A DNA stretch of 64,000 nt from Acidiflorens sp963841945. Its GTDB lineage: Bacteria; Acidobacteriota; Terriglobia; Terriglobales; Acidobacteriaceae. Positions 9,031 through 17,717 of the stretch are shown here, in pieces. The stretch is from positions 62,001 through 126,000 of the forward strand of contig CAWJFC010000001.1 of the NCBI GenBank assembly GCA_963841945.1. The letters are read 5' to 3'. The notes beneath the pieces are model-generated. The model saw only the letters and a list, made by a program, of their open reading frames with translations, searched no databases and was not told where the DNA came from. Every line of letters begins with the position of its first letter. Within the stretch, counting starts at the first letter, position 1. Both the position numbers and the translations under genes were made by a program.

Positions 9031-9084
9031 CTTTTTTCGTAGCTTTTTTTGTAACTTCTTTCCGTAGCTTTTTTCGTAACTCGG
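9026..9084. repeat. About 12-base degenerate tandem repeat (CGTAGCTTTTTT)
   Basis: Four to five units of the type CGTAGCTTTTTT or CGTAACTTCTTT run from the stop codon of the broken oxidoreductase into the gap. The T runs might also terminate transcription. Confidence 0.7.
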
Positions 9085-9136
9085 TTTCGGAGCCTCTTCT
9101 TTCGCCCCCTCGGGCTTGATTCAAGGTCGCCTCTTA

Positions 9137-9194
9137 CCCAGGGCTTGCGCCGTGGGCTCCAATCTTACGCCCGCTTCGCGGCTACATCGGGGCG
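9137..9194 (-). repeat. REP-like dispersed element, decayed copy
   Basis: Reverse-oriented, imperfect copy of the element at 47446 and 53211: a hairpin around CTTGCGCCGTGGGCTCC, then CTTACGCCCGCTTCGCGGCT and a trailing GGGGCG. One arm mismatch (CCCAGGGC instead of CCCACGGC). The rest of the gap 9031-9422 shows no gene. Confidence 0.6.
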
Positions 9195-9422
9195 TCTCCA
9201 CCGATTGTGCGCTCTACATTCATTGTGGCGTTGGCTGCGGCTAAGTCAAGGAGTTTGTTCTGGGAAAGCGTCGCCGCTGTTCCGCGCGGAAAACCTGACA
9301 TTCCGCTGCATTGGTCCGTGGTTCCCACCCTTGCAAAGAACGCAAGGATGGGGCAGCCTCTGTCATGTGGACTCAACCAAGAATCAAGTGTGGTCCACCC
9401 GCTTATTGAAGGGAGACCTCCG

Positions 9423-10358
9423 GTGAAAATACGAACGACATGCTTGCTTAGTATAGGCGCTTTGTTCCTGCCGCTTACTGTCAGCGCCTCCACTGTGGAT
9501 TTTCCAGTTCTGGAGCAGTTGAGAATTCCCCCCTACCCTTACTTAGCCAGACTCGCAGAAACAGAGGGTACGATTGGAGTGGACGTTAGTCTTGATACTC
9601 AATGCGGTGTTACAGGCGTGAAGGTCGGAAAGGGCGACCCTCGGTTAAAGGAGGAGGTTATGCGTAGCTTCTACGAGGATCCTGCAGTGCCTCTGCGGTT
9701 CCATCCCTGTGCAATGTCTGAACCGGTTGTCGTACACATTTCGTATGTTTTCTCACTTCAGGGGCAAGCGACCAATCAATGGTCGCAGAGCGAAGCAAGT
9801 GTGACCACGGACCATGGAAGATCGTTCAATATCGCGATAATGACGGCTCCTCCCGACCTGAAAGCTCTCGGTTTGCAGAAAATCAAGCAACGAGCCAAAG
9901 GAGGCGTCCACGGCAATCTCAATGTCGGCAGCCGTCAGCCCAGTGAAGGCTTTCATGCCGTAGATTCAGAAGCACGTAAGAGTGGGGTGGGTGAGTCAGT
10001 CCAGACAGTATTCACCTCGCCTAACTATTTTCAAATGTGGTTTCTTCAAGGAGATGTGAAAGTCGAAGCAGATCTCACCCCGGATTGCCGAGTGTCGAAC
10101 GCAAGGACGTTGTCGGGTCAGGTGCTGCTCAGTGAAGAGGTCTTGCGCGCTGTCCGCCAGTGGCAATTCCCAGGGTGCTCCAGCGAGAAGCGAACGCTGC
10201 AGCTTGTCTTCCACTTCTTGCTTACAGAACCAGATAGTCCGAGCCCATACGGGAATTGGGCGCCCACCCACTTTGAGATTCTGAGCCCAAATGAGTTCAA
10301 GGTCAGGACCGTAGGGCCTGACCGTATCTTCTTCGATGAGTTCAAGGACCGTAATTAG
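9423..10358 (+). CDS. Secreted protein with two TonB C-terminal-like domains
   Basis: A 311-residue protein with an N-terminal signal peptide (CLLSIGALFLPLTVSAS). Residues about 30-115 match a TonB C-terminal domain: YPYLARLAETEGTIGVDVSL, then GVKVGKGDPRL and a final beta segment. A second, weaker copy lies near 195-280, with VKVEADLTPDCRVSNARTLSG and AVRQWQFPGC. There is no proline-rich linker and no inner-membrane anchor beyond the signal, so it is not a classic energy transducer; acidobacteria have many such TonB_C-only periplasmic proteins. GTG 9423 follows a GGGAG; the open frame extends upstream but lacks a signal sequence there. Role unknown. Confidence 0.7.
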   Translation: MKIRTTCLLSIGALFLPLTVSASTVDFPVLEQLRIPPYPYLARLAETEGTIGVDVSLDTQCGVTGVKVGKGDPRLKEEVMRSFYEDPAVPLRFHPCAMSEPVVVHISYVFSLQGQATNQWSQSEASVTTDHGRSFNIAIMTAPPDLKALGLQKIKQRAKGGVHGNLNVGSRQPSEGFHAVDSEARKSGVGESVQTVFTSPNYFQMWFLQGDVKVEADLTPDCRVSNARTLSGQVLLSEEVLRAVRQWQFPGCSSEKRTLQLVFHFLLTEPDSPSPYGNWAPTHFEILSPNEFKVRTVGPDRIFFDEFKDRN

Positions 10359-11014
10359 CTGTCCTTCGCCAAAACTAGATCGGGTAGAAGTGTTAGCTTT
10401 TTCAATGACCGGCGGACGGCCCGCCTTTGCCATCGCTCTTTTCCTTTCCCCTTTTGAAACTGTGGAGGCCCACGGTCAAAAGGCTGGGCCGCACATCATC
10501 GGTGATTAGAACTTGGCGCGAACCTGGGGCACTGACCGGCGCCATTCCCTCCGGCCTGATCCAGCCATTGCATCCCCGCCCGCCTGACGCTACAGTAGTC
10601 AAAGCTCTGGCGGTCTCCCACCTCGCGGTTTGCATCCCTTTCCTCACGGCTGATTTGCGTGCAATAGCTGCAGTATGTGTGCAACTAAAAGCGGCAGTGG
10701 AAAAGTAGGCCCTATATATGGTGTTTTCATGCTTGACCCCTGCCGCCATTCGCCGTTAAAGTTGGTGAAACATCGGTTCGAAACCGGGATGCGAAACTCG
10801 AACGCGCGTCAATTTCAAGCCAGCATCCTGATCTGCGAATCAACGGAACCTTGATAGTCAACACTGATAGTTAACACTCTCAAGAATTCCAGCAGTGCAG
10901 GTCACCAGCCAGCGCAGACGGGCGCGATTCCGCCGGAACAGAAATGTCAGCAATGCAGAGAGGTTGTGGCTTTTGACCTGGGGCAGGAAAACCCGGCTGG
11001 CACGGGCTGCGGTT
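10359..11014. other. Gap without a convincing gene
   Basis: Short open frames exist on both strands between 10402 and 10749, but none has a ribosome site, domain or codon pattern that convinces me. The stretch could be the remains of a decayed gene. Confidence 0.5.
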
Positions 11015-11083
11015 GAGGGAGTAGGGGTCCTTCGACTGCGCGGGGCTTTGCTTCGCACGCCCCGCTCCGCTCAGGATGACAGC
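11015..11083 (+). repeat. Dispersed intergenic element (GAGGGAGTAGGGGTCCTTCG family), copy 1
   Basis: Begins GAGGGAGTAGGGGTCCTTCG and ends CGCTCAGGATGACAGC, with a GC-rich hairpin (GCGGGGC...GCCCCGC) in the middle. A second copy lies inverted at 52995-53055 with the same ends but a different middle. Confidence 0.75.
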
Positions 11084-11112
11084 AGGAATGCTCAGGTTGA
11101 CAGCAGGAAAAA

Positions 11113-11178
11113 GTCTGGCGCTGGTCGGGATGAAATCGGGAGCAAGACTGCCGCCTGGTCTGGCGCTGGTCGGGATGA
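11113..11178 (+). repeat. Direct repeat GTCTGGCGCTGGTCGGGATG
   Basis: Two identical 21-base copies (11113-11133 and 11158-11178) separated by 24 bases. They are preceded by two GACAGCAGGAA copies at about 11079 and 11099. No gene lies here. Confidence 0.8.
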
Positions 11179-11285
11179 CATCGCAAAAAGTCACGCGTAC
11201 AGAGCGTGGGTATCCGCGCCCGGCATTTCGGCGTCACATATAGATACGTATTGCCGTCATAGGCATTGCCGTCGCGTTTCGCACG

Positions 11286-11361
11286 TTGTTTTAGGTTCAT
11301 GGTTTTAGGGTTCGTTATTCTTAGGCTCGTTTTTCTAGGCTCGTGGTTTTAGGCTTTTCGT
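11286..11361 (+). repeat. Degenerate TTTTAGGCTCGT-type tandem repeat upstream of smc
   Basis: Loose repeats of TTTTAGG(C/T)TCGT with about 15-17-base spacing run up to the smc ribosome-binding site. They could be the smc leader. Confidence 0.5.
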
Positions 11362-11389
11362 TTTTATGCTTTCGCGTTAAGGAGTGACC

Positions 11390-14300
11390 TTGCTCAAACT
11401 GAAGAAGCTGCAAATCCTCGGATTCAAGTCCTTCTGTGATCGTACCGAGCTGAAGTTTCATGGCGAAGGCATCGCGGCCATCATCGGACCGAACGGCTGC
11501 GGCAAATCGAATATCGCCGACGCGATTTCGTGGGTGCTGGGCGAGCAGTCGGCCAAGACGCTGCGCGGCTCGCGCATGGAAGACGTCATCTTCGCCGGCA
11601 CGCGCGACCGCAATCCTACCGGCATGGCCGAGGTCAGTCTGACGCTGATCGATCCCGAGGTTTACAGCGGAGCCGACTCCAATGCGCCGACCGAGATTGA
11701 GATTCAGGACGATTTGAGCGAAGAGAATTGGGACGAAGCCGAGTTGCGTACGCAGGCCGCGGCGGAGACTGAGCGGGCTGTGGAAGAGGCACAGCCGGGA
11801 AAAACGGAGGAAGTGGAAGGGGCCGTGAATGCCGCGGATGGAAATGCGGCGAATGGGGTAGCGACAATTAGTATGGCGGATACGCGGTCGCCTACCGCGG
11901 AAGGCGAGGCGCCGGACGCAGGAGGCGGGGCAAGCCCCGTCTCTACGGAAGCCCATGGCATCGCGGTAGTTGCAGGAGTCCAGGTTGTTCAGCCGCAAGT
12001 CGTATTAAAGATTCGCCGCCGCAAATTTAATCAGACGCCATCGCACGCCGGCGAGATCGCGGTCACGCGCCGCCTGTTCCGCAGTGGAGACAGCGAGTAC
12101 CTGCTCAACGGAAAGCTCTGCCGCCTGCGCGATATTCAGGAACTCTTCATGGGCACCGGCCTCGGGCCCGAGTCATACGCGCTCATCGAGCAGGGACGCA
12201 TCGGCCAGATCCTCAGCAGCCGTCCCACCGACCGCCGCAACATTATTGAAGAGGCTGCCGGGATCACGAAATTCAAAACAAAAAAGCGCCTCGCGGAAGC
12301 GCGCCTTGAAGAATCGAAGCTGAATCTCAACCGCGTCAATGACATCTTCGAAGAAGTCACGCGCCAGATGAATTCGCTGAAACGCCAGGCCAGCAAGGCC
12401 GAGCGCTATGGACGCCTGCGCGACGAGATGCGCGCCAAACTGCGGGTGGTGCTCGCCAGCAAATTCACAGTGATGGATCGCGAGAGCGCCACGCTCGATA
12501 GCGAGATCGCCCAATTGGGTGAGCAGATTCGCGAACTCACCGAGGGCGTTCAGCAATCAGAAGCCGAGCACTCCGAACGCACGCAACGCGGCTACGCGAT
12601 CGAGACGGAAGCCCGGCAGAATCGCGACCGCCTGAGCCAGATCGCGATGGAGACCGACCGCAACAAGGCGCGCATCAAGACGAACGAAGAGCGCGCGGCG
12701 GAACTCGTCGTGCGCATGGCGTCGTCGGAAGCGGAACTCACGCAGGCAAACGAGCGCCTGCAATTACTCGAGGCAGAGCAGTCCGAGCATGTGCGCGTGC
12801 TCGAATCGGCGGCCGCCGATCTCGCGGCAGCGCAGGAGGAACTGGAACTCAGCCAGCAAGACGCAACCAGCGCGGCGGCCGAACTGGCGGCGCTCGAACA
12901 GGGTCAGGAATCATGTCGCTCGGCGATTCTTGAAGCCGTCGGCCAGTCCTCGAACCTGCGCAATCAGCTCACGCAATCGCAGGAGCGCCTTGCCGGCATG
13001 GATCGAGAAGAGCAGCGTCTGCGAGCTGAAAACGAGAATGCGACAACGCAGTCAGAAGCCTTTGGCGGGCAGCGCGGACAGCTGGCATTGGAATTTGAAA
13101 CCGTTTCGCAGCGCGCCTGCAACCTGGCTTCTGAACTCGCGAACCTGCGCTCGACGCTCGAAACAAAGCGCACGCAGGAGCACGAGACCAAGCGCCACCT
13201 CGATTCGATCCGCGCGGAATACGCGACCGCGCTCGGCAAAAAAGGATCGCTCGAAGCTGTCATCGCCGAGCACGGCTATTCGACCGAGTCAGTCCGCCGC
13301 CTGTTTCAATCGGGTGCGATGCAGGGCGGCCACATGCCGGCCGGAGTGCTGGCCGACTTTCTTGAGGTCGAGCCACGTTACGAGCGCGTAGTCGAAGATT
13401 TTCTGCGCGACGAGTTGAATTACATTGTGGTCAAGAGCTGGGACGCCGCCGATGAGGGCTTGCGGCTGCTGCGCTCCGACGTTGATGGCCGGGCCACCTT
13501 CCTTGTGCACCCAGAAGATTCGCAGGCGAAATTTTCGTTCGTCGCCGATGAGAGCACGCACTATGCGCCCACCGACGATACCGTTCTCCCGCTGAAGAAA
13601 TCGATTCGTGTTCTCAATGGATTCGGCAAGTCGTTGGAGGTGATTCTGCCGAAGCTGGGCAATGGCTACATCGTTCCCGATGCCGCTATCGGCCGGCAGC
13701 TTGCGCTCTCCAGTCCCGATGCGTTCTTCCTGTCCCAGTCCGGCGAGTGCTTTCACAATGTCACCGTTACCGGAGGCAAGCAGCGCAGCGAAGGCCCGCT
13801 TTCGATGAAGCGCGAGCTGCGCGACGTGATGCAGTTGCTGGAGAATCTGGAACGCGCTCTGCGCGAAAACGAGATTCTCGCGCTTACGCTGGGCCGCGAA
13901 ATTCGCGAGCACACTTCCCTGCTCGACCGCCTCGAAGAAGAAAAGCGCGAGGCGGAAAAGCAGGTGATGACATCCGGCCATCTCCTGAAGCAGCTCGATG
14001 GCGAGATGTCGCGCGTCCGCGAGCGCATTGACGTTATCGCTCGAGAACTGCACAGACTGGCATCGGAGCGGCAGGAACAGGATTCTTTTATCGCAGCGCG
14101 ACAAGCGGAGCTGACTACGATCGACGAAGCGCGCTCGCAATTTGAAGCTCAACTTGCGGCCGGACAGGACCAACTCGCCGCCCTGCGCAGCCGCCGCGAC
14201 CTGGCTGCCGAAACGACTTCACAGCGCGCGGCGCGCGTGGCCACTCTCGCAGAACGCCATCGATCCGCGACCGCGCTGCTGCAGCGCATCGAGGGTGTGG

Positions 14301-15340
14301 TTACGGAAATGCGCGAGCGGGCAACCGCGCTGCAATCGCAAATGCAGTCAGCCACCGAAGAAATTGCCCGGCGCCAGGAAGAAAATGTCCGCCTGATCGA
14401 ACAGCTCACCGAATTCGACGCCGAACGCAACGCTGCCGAAACTCGCGCCGAACTGCTGCAATGCGAGTCCGAACAAGTCCGCACGCGCATGGCGGAAATT
14501 GAAGAACTGCTCCGAACCACCCGCCAGCAGCTCGATTCCGCCCGCGACCGCCGTGGCGAACTTCAGGCGCAGGCCGCCAAGCTGGCCTCCGATCTCCAGC
14601 ACCTCGCCGATACCTGTCTCAATGAGCTCAGCATCGAGCGTGACGTGCTGCTCGCCGATACCAACATAGTTGGTCTGATCGGCGAAGAACTGGCCGCCGC
14701 CGACCAAGCCTATCGCGAGATGCGCACGCGCCTCGACGCCATGGGGCCGGTCAATATGATGGCGCTCGAAGAGTACAAAGAGACGGCGGAGCGGCACGAG
14801 TTCCTGCAGACGCAACGCAAGGACCTGATCGACGCCATAGAGAACACCACCGCCACCATCAAAGAGATCGATCAGGTTTCGCGGCAGAAATTCGAAGAGG
14901 CCTTCCACAAGATCAACGCCAATTTCCAGATGACCTTCCGCAAGCTCTTCGGCGGAGGTGACGCCTTCATGCGCCTCACCGACATCGAAAACAGCGCGGA
15001 GAGCGGCATTGACGTGGTTGCCTCGCCTCCGGGCAAGAAGCTTCAAAGCGTGCTCCTACTCTCCGGCGGCGAAAAGGCCCTGACGGCGCTCGCGTTGCTG
15101 GTCGGAATTTTCCAGTACACGCCCAGCCCGTTCTGCATTCTCGACGAGGTCGACGCGCCGCTCGACGAAGCCAACATCGGCCGCTTCACCGAACTGGTGC
15201 GCGAGATGAGCCTCGAAACGCAGTTCATCCTCATAACGCACAGCAAGAAGACGATGAGCATCGCTCCAGTGCTCTACGGCGTGACCATGCAGGAGCCGGG
15301 AATTTCGAAACTGGTGTCGGTGCGGTTCGGGGCGGCTTAG
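11390..15340 (+). CDS. smc: Chromosome segregation ATPase SMC
   Basis: SMC forms a ring-shaped dimer with ScpAB and compacts and segregates the nucleoid. Seen: N-terminal ATPase head with Walker A GPNGCGKSN, long coiled coil, hinge near 520-670 (LADFLEVEPRYERVVEDFL), second coiled coil, and C-terminal head with LLSGGEKALTALALL and ILDEVDAPLDEAN. At about 1316 residues it is some 130 longer than usual. The excess is an acidic, Ala/Glu-rich insert (DNA 11654-12050) in the N-terminal head, between MAEVSLTLID and GEIAVTRRLF. TTG 11390 fits the AAGGAG at 11378-11384; the in-frame GTG 11384 overlaps that site. scpA/scpB are not nearby. The small gene at 15349 follows by 8 bases. Confidence 0.95.
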   Translation: MLKLKKLQILGFKSFCDRTELKFHGEGIAAIIGPNGCGKSNIADAISWVLGEQSAKTLRGSRMEDVIFAGTRDRNPTGMAEVSLTLIDPEVYSGADSNAPTEIEIQDDLSEENWDEAELRTQAAAETERAVEEAQPGKTEEVEGAVNAADGNAANGVATISMADTRSPTAEGEAPDAGGGASPVSTEAHGIAVVAGVQVVQPQVVLKIRRRKFNQTPSHAGEIAVTRRLFRSGDSEYLLNGKLCRLRDIQELFMGTGLGPESYALIEQGRIGQILSSRPTDRRNIIEEAAGITKFKTKKRLAEARLEESKLNLNRVNDIFEEVTRQMNSLKRQASKAERYGRLRDEMRAKLRVVLASKFTVMDRESATLDSEIAQLGEQIRELTEGVQQSEAEHSERTQRGYAIETEARQNRDRLSQIAMETDRNKARIKTNEERAAELVVRMASSEAELTQANERLQLLEAEQSEHVRVLESAAADLAAAQEELELSQQDATSAAAELAALEQGQESCRSAILEAVGQSSNLRNQLTQSQERLAGMDREEQRLRAENENATTQSEAFGGQRGQLALEFETVSQRACNLASELANLRSTLETKRTQEHETKRHLDSIRAEYATALGKKGSLEAVIAEHGYSTESVRRLFQSGAMQGGHMPAGVLADFLEVEPRYERVVEDFLRDELNYIVVKSWDAADEGLRLLRSDVDGRATFLVHPEDSQAKFSFVADESTHYAPTDDTVLPLKKSIRVLNGFGKSLEVILPKLGNGYIVPDAAIGRQLALSSPDAFFLSQSGECFHNVTVTGGKQRSEGPLSMKRELRDVMQLLENLERALRENEILALTLGREIREHTSLLDRLEEEKREAEKQVMTSGHLLKQLDGEMSRVRERIDVIARELHRLASERQEQDSFIAARQAELTTIDEARSQFEAQLAAGQDQLAALRSRRDLAAETTSQRAARVATLAERHRSATALLQRIEGVVTEMRERATALQSQMQSATEEIARRQEENVRLIEQLTEFDAERNAAETRAELLQCESEQVRTRMAEIEELLRTTRQQLDSARDRRGELQAQAAKLASDLQHLADTCLNELSIERDVLLADTNIVGLIGEELAAADQAYREMRTRLDAMGPVNMMALEEYKETAERHEFLQTQRKDLIDAIENTTATIKEIDQVSRQKFEEAFHKINANFQMTFRKLFGGGDAFMRLTDIENSAESGIDVVASPPGKKLQSVLLLSGGEKALTALALLVGIFQYTPSPFCILDEVDAPLDEANIGRFTELVREMSLETQFILITHSKKTMSIAPVLYGVTMQEPGISKLVSVRFGAA

Positions 15341-15348
15341 GAGATTCG

Positions 15349-15534
15349 ATGGACTCACCGCAGGAAGCTTCGGAAGTTAACCTGTCGCAGAGCGTGGAAG
15401 AATGGCAGATCGAGCAGATCAAGGCCGGTATCGCCGAGGCTGATCGCGGAGAGTTCGCCACCGACGAAGAAGTCGAGGAAACAGTCAGACGTTTGACGAT
15501 CCTGCGCAACCGAAAATTTTCTCCGCACTCTTGA
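15349..15534 (+). CDS. Small ribbon-helix-helix/antitoxin-like protein
   Basis: A 61-residue acidic protein. The stretch EEWQIEQIKAGIAEADRGEF followed by ATDEEVEETVRRL resembles the C-terminal half of ParD/CopG-type antitoxins. A GGAG overlapping the smc stop is its ribosome site, so it is probably cotranscribed with smc. A ParE or RelE toxin normally follows directly; the 250 bases after it hold none I can recognise, so it is an orphan or has another role. Function inferred only. Confidence 0.6.
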   Translation: MDSPQEASEVNLSQSVEEWQIEQIKAGIAEADRGEFATDEEVEETVRRLTILRNRKFSPHS

Positions 15535-15724
15535 CGCGCCCGCCATTTTTCTGCTTGCTCGCCGCCCAAAATCGCCGTCTTTTTTTCCAGAGTCTTCCTC
15601 AACTTTTCCACACCGCTGATCGCGCAAACCGGGCCACGGGCGGTCGTTCTCGCTTACACTGAAAGAGTCAACTTTTTTCCTTCCGGCGGCGGCCACCCCA
15701 ACCTGCCCCCTGTGATCGAAGGCG

Positions 15725-15752
15725 TTGACAAATTCCCTGACGCGGCTAGAAT
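15725..15752 (+). promoter_or_regulatory. Sigma-70-type promoter of purC
   Basis: Consensus TTGACA at 15725-15730, 16-base spacer, TAGAAT at 15747-15752. Transcription should start near 15759, giving a leader of about 26 bases before the purC ATG. The TTG of this -35 element also opens a longer frame, which is therefore not the real start. Confidence 0.75.
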
Positions 15753-15784
15753 ACGCGTCAGTTTTCTCCCGGTTAGAAGCGCAC

Positions 15785-16696
15785 ATGAGCCCAGAAATTC
15801 TCGATCCTGTATTACTTGAAACCGACTATAAAGACCTCGACCTTTTCGCCAGCGGAAAGGTCCGCGACGTCTACAACCTTGACGCCGACCACCTGCTCTT
15901 CGTCGCCACCGACCGTATCTCGGCGTTCGACTATGTGCTGGCCACCGGCATCCCGCACAAGGGCCGCGTGCTCACGCAGATGTCGCTGTTCTGGTTCGAC
16001 TTCCTCAAGGACATCGTTCCCAACCATCTCGTCACGGCCGACGTAAGCCGCTACCCGCAAGCCGTTCGGGCTCATGCGGACGAGTTGCGCGGCCGCTCCA
16101 TGATGGTCATGCGCGCCCAGATGTTCCCCGTCGAGTGCGTCGCCCGCGGCTATCTCTCCGGCTCCGGCTGGAAGGAGTACAAGGCGAGCGGCACGGTCTG
16201 CGGCATCAAGCTGCCCGCCGGACTCAAAGAGTCCGACAAATTGCCCGAGCCAATCTTCACTCCGGCCACCAAGGAGACCACCGGCCACGACATCAACATC
16301 TCGTTCGAAGAGATGTGCAAGCTGATCGACCCGAAAGTCAGCGCGCAACTCCGCGACCTCACCTTGCGTGTCTACACCAAGGCCGCCGACTATGCGCGCA
16401 CACGCGGCATTCTCATCGCCGATACCAAGTTTGAATTTGGCATGACCGCGCAGGGCATTACCCTCGCGGATGAAGTTCTTACACCAGATTCGTCGCGCTT
16501 CTGGCCGGCCGACACCTATTCACCGGGCAAAGCGCAGAATTCGTACGACAAACAATATGTAAGGGATTACCTCGAAGAAATTCGCTGGAATAAGCAACCG
16601 CCGGCACCCGCCCTCCCGCAAGAGGTGGCGCGCCGGACGAGCGAAAAGTATCTTGAGGCGTTTCGTCAGCTGTCGGGACGCGAGTTGGAGGTCTAG
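15785..16696 (+). CDS. purC: Phosphoribosylaminoimidazole-succinocarboxamide synthase (SAICAR synthase)
   Basis: Cytosolic purine-biosynthesis enzyme joining CAIR and aspartate with ATP to give SAICAR. Seen: FASGKVRDVY near the start (ATP-binding glycine loop), ATDRISAFDYV, MVMRAQMFPVECVARGYLSGS, and the late FEFGM and DEVLTPDSSRFWP. At 303 residues it belongs to the longer form found in yeast and many bacteria rather than the 240-residue E. coli form. A strong promoter lies 33 bases upstream. The next gene, cvpA, starts 28 bases after its stop; a purine gene next to cvpA also occurs in E. coli (cvpA-purF), so cotranscription is likely. Confidence 0.96.
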   Translation: MSPEILDPVLLETDYKDLDLFASGKVRDVYNLDADHLLFVATDRISAFDYVLATGIPHKGRVLTQMSLFWFDFLKDIVPNHLVTADVSRYPQAVRAHADELRGRSMMVMRAQMFPVECVARGYLSGSGWKEYKASGTVCGIKLPAGLKESDKLPEPIFTPATKETTGHDINISFEEMCKLIDPKVSAQLRDLTLRVYTKAADYARTRGILIADTKFEFGMTAQGITLADEVLTPDSSRFWPADTYSPGKAQNSYDKQYVRDYLEEIRWNKQPPAPALPQEVARRTSEKYLEAFRQLSGRELEV

Positions 16697-16724
16697 CCGT
16701 TACGCTCGCTCCATGTGATTCACG

Positions 16725-17282
16725 ATGAGCGTTGCCGACTGGATCATCCTGGCATTCCTGGTTTTTTCCGTGGTCGGAGCGGCCATGGAAGGCTTTTTTC
16801 ATGAGGCCTTTCATCTGGCGGGTCTGGTCCTCGGTTATTTGCTGGCCGCGTGGCAATACCAGCGGCTGGCAAACTGGTTCGCGCCCTATTTGAAGACCCA
16901 ATGGGTTGGTGAGATTGCCGGTTTTCTCATCATCTTTTTCGCCGTTTTGATTCTGGCTGGTCTTGCCGGCCGGGTCGCGCGCTGGGCGATGAAGAAAGCC
17001 GGGTTAAGTTCGATCGACAGGTTTCTTGGGGCTCTGTTGGGATTGGTCAGAGGCGTTCTGGTGGTGGCCATCGTGCTCACCGTCATGACTGCCTTTGCCC
17101 CGGCTGCGCGCTGGCTTGAGCAATCCCAGCTCGCTCCGTATTTCCTGGTAGGCGGAAGGGCGGCAATCTGGCTCGCACCGTCGGAATTGCGCCATCGCTT
17201 CTACCAGGGACTGGATTACTTGCGGCACGCGCCGTCGGCCTCGGATAGCACTCAACCGAAGCCGATCGAGCCGGCGAGGTAG
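16725..17282 (+). CDS. cvpA: CvpA family membrane protein
   Basis: A 185-residue inner-membrane protein with four hydrophobic helices (about 5-25, 30-48, 64-86, 103-125). It carries the family signatures DWIILAFLVFSVVGAAMEGF and SSIDRFLGALLGLVRGVLVV. CvpA is needed for colicin V production in E. coli and for envelope stability elsewhere; the molecular activity is not known. It sits 28 bases after purC and 49 before the Fis-like gene, in the same direction. Confidence 0.88.
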   Translation: MSVADWIILAFLVFSVVGAAMEGFFHEAFHLAGLVLGYLLAAWQYQRLANWFAPYLKTQWVGEIAGFLIIFFAVLILAGLAGRVARWAMKKAGLSSIDRFLGALLGLVRGVLVVAIVLTVMTAFAPAARWLEQSQLAPYFLVGGRAAIWLAPSELRHRFYQGLDYLRHAPSASDSTQPKPIEPAR

Positions 17283-17331
17283 CCAGCTTTAGAAGTTCGC
17301 TCTGTTTCGATGGTGCGGAAACGAGGCATCC

Positions 17332-17613
17332 GTGAAGGACCAGTTGGAAGCACTCATACTGCAAATGTACAAAAGCAATATTCTCTACTCCGAGGCAGTG
17401 CGCGAATTCAAAAAGCGTTTCATCGTAACCGTGCTGGAGGAGAATCGCGGTAACCAGTGCAAAGCTGCCCGCGAATTGGGCATGCACCGCAACACTCTCA
17501 GCCGCACCATGCAGGAGCTTAAGATCGACGTTCGCCCGCTTCGCGCCGGAGCCAAGCGTCCGCCCCGCAGCGCGCGGCCCGCGGCCATCCTTGACCGGAA
17601 ACAGATCCGCTAG
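17332..17613 (+). CDS. Fis-type helix-turn-helix DNA-binding protein
   Basis: A 93-residue protein whose middle (VREFKKRFIVTVLEENRGNQ then CKAARELGMHRNTLSRTMQEL) is the Fis C-terminal helix-turn-helix, also the DNA-binding end of NtrC-type activators. There is no AAA+ domain and the basic tail (GAKRPPRSARP) may add nonspecific DNA contact. Acidobacteria often carry such short Fis-like regulators, whose targets are unknown. GTG 17332 is used as it gives the family-sized product. It is probably the last gene of the purC-cvpA run. Confidence 0.85.
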   Translation: MKDQLEALILQMYKSNILYSEAVREFKKRFIVTVLEENRGNQCKAARELGMHRNTLSRTMQELKIDVRPLRAGAKRPPRSARPAAILDRKQIR

Positions 17614-17651
17614 CCATCTGCGTCAACTTGCCAGAAAGACTCTGCGACAAT

Positions 17652-17680
17652 AAAAAGGGCGGCCCCAAATAGGCCGCCCA
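17652..17680 (-). terminator. Terminator between convergent genes
   Basis: Perfect 8-bp stem GGGCGGCC / GGCCGCCC with a seven-base loop. On the minus strand it is followed by TTTTT, so it ends the TPR gene at 17718; it may also slow plus-strand transcripts. Confidence 0.8.
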
Positions 17681-17717
17681 ATTCTTGCTCCTGAGTTGTA
17701 TTTCGCCGGGGCGCTGA

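Noticed and set aside
10402..10749. Open frame of 115 codons on the minus strand in the 10.4-11.4 kb gap
   Set aside because: No ribosome site, no family resemblance and an opposing frame of similar quality; not strong enough to call a gene.
10760..10800. tRNA T-arm-like GGTTCGAAACC
   Set aside because: No matching acceptor stem, D-arm or anticodon arm within 80 bases on either strand; probably just a small hairpin.
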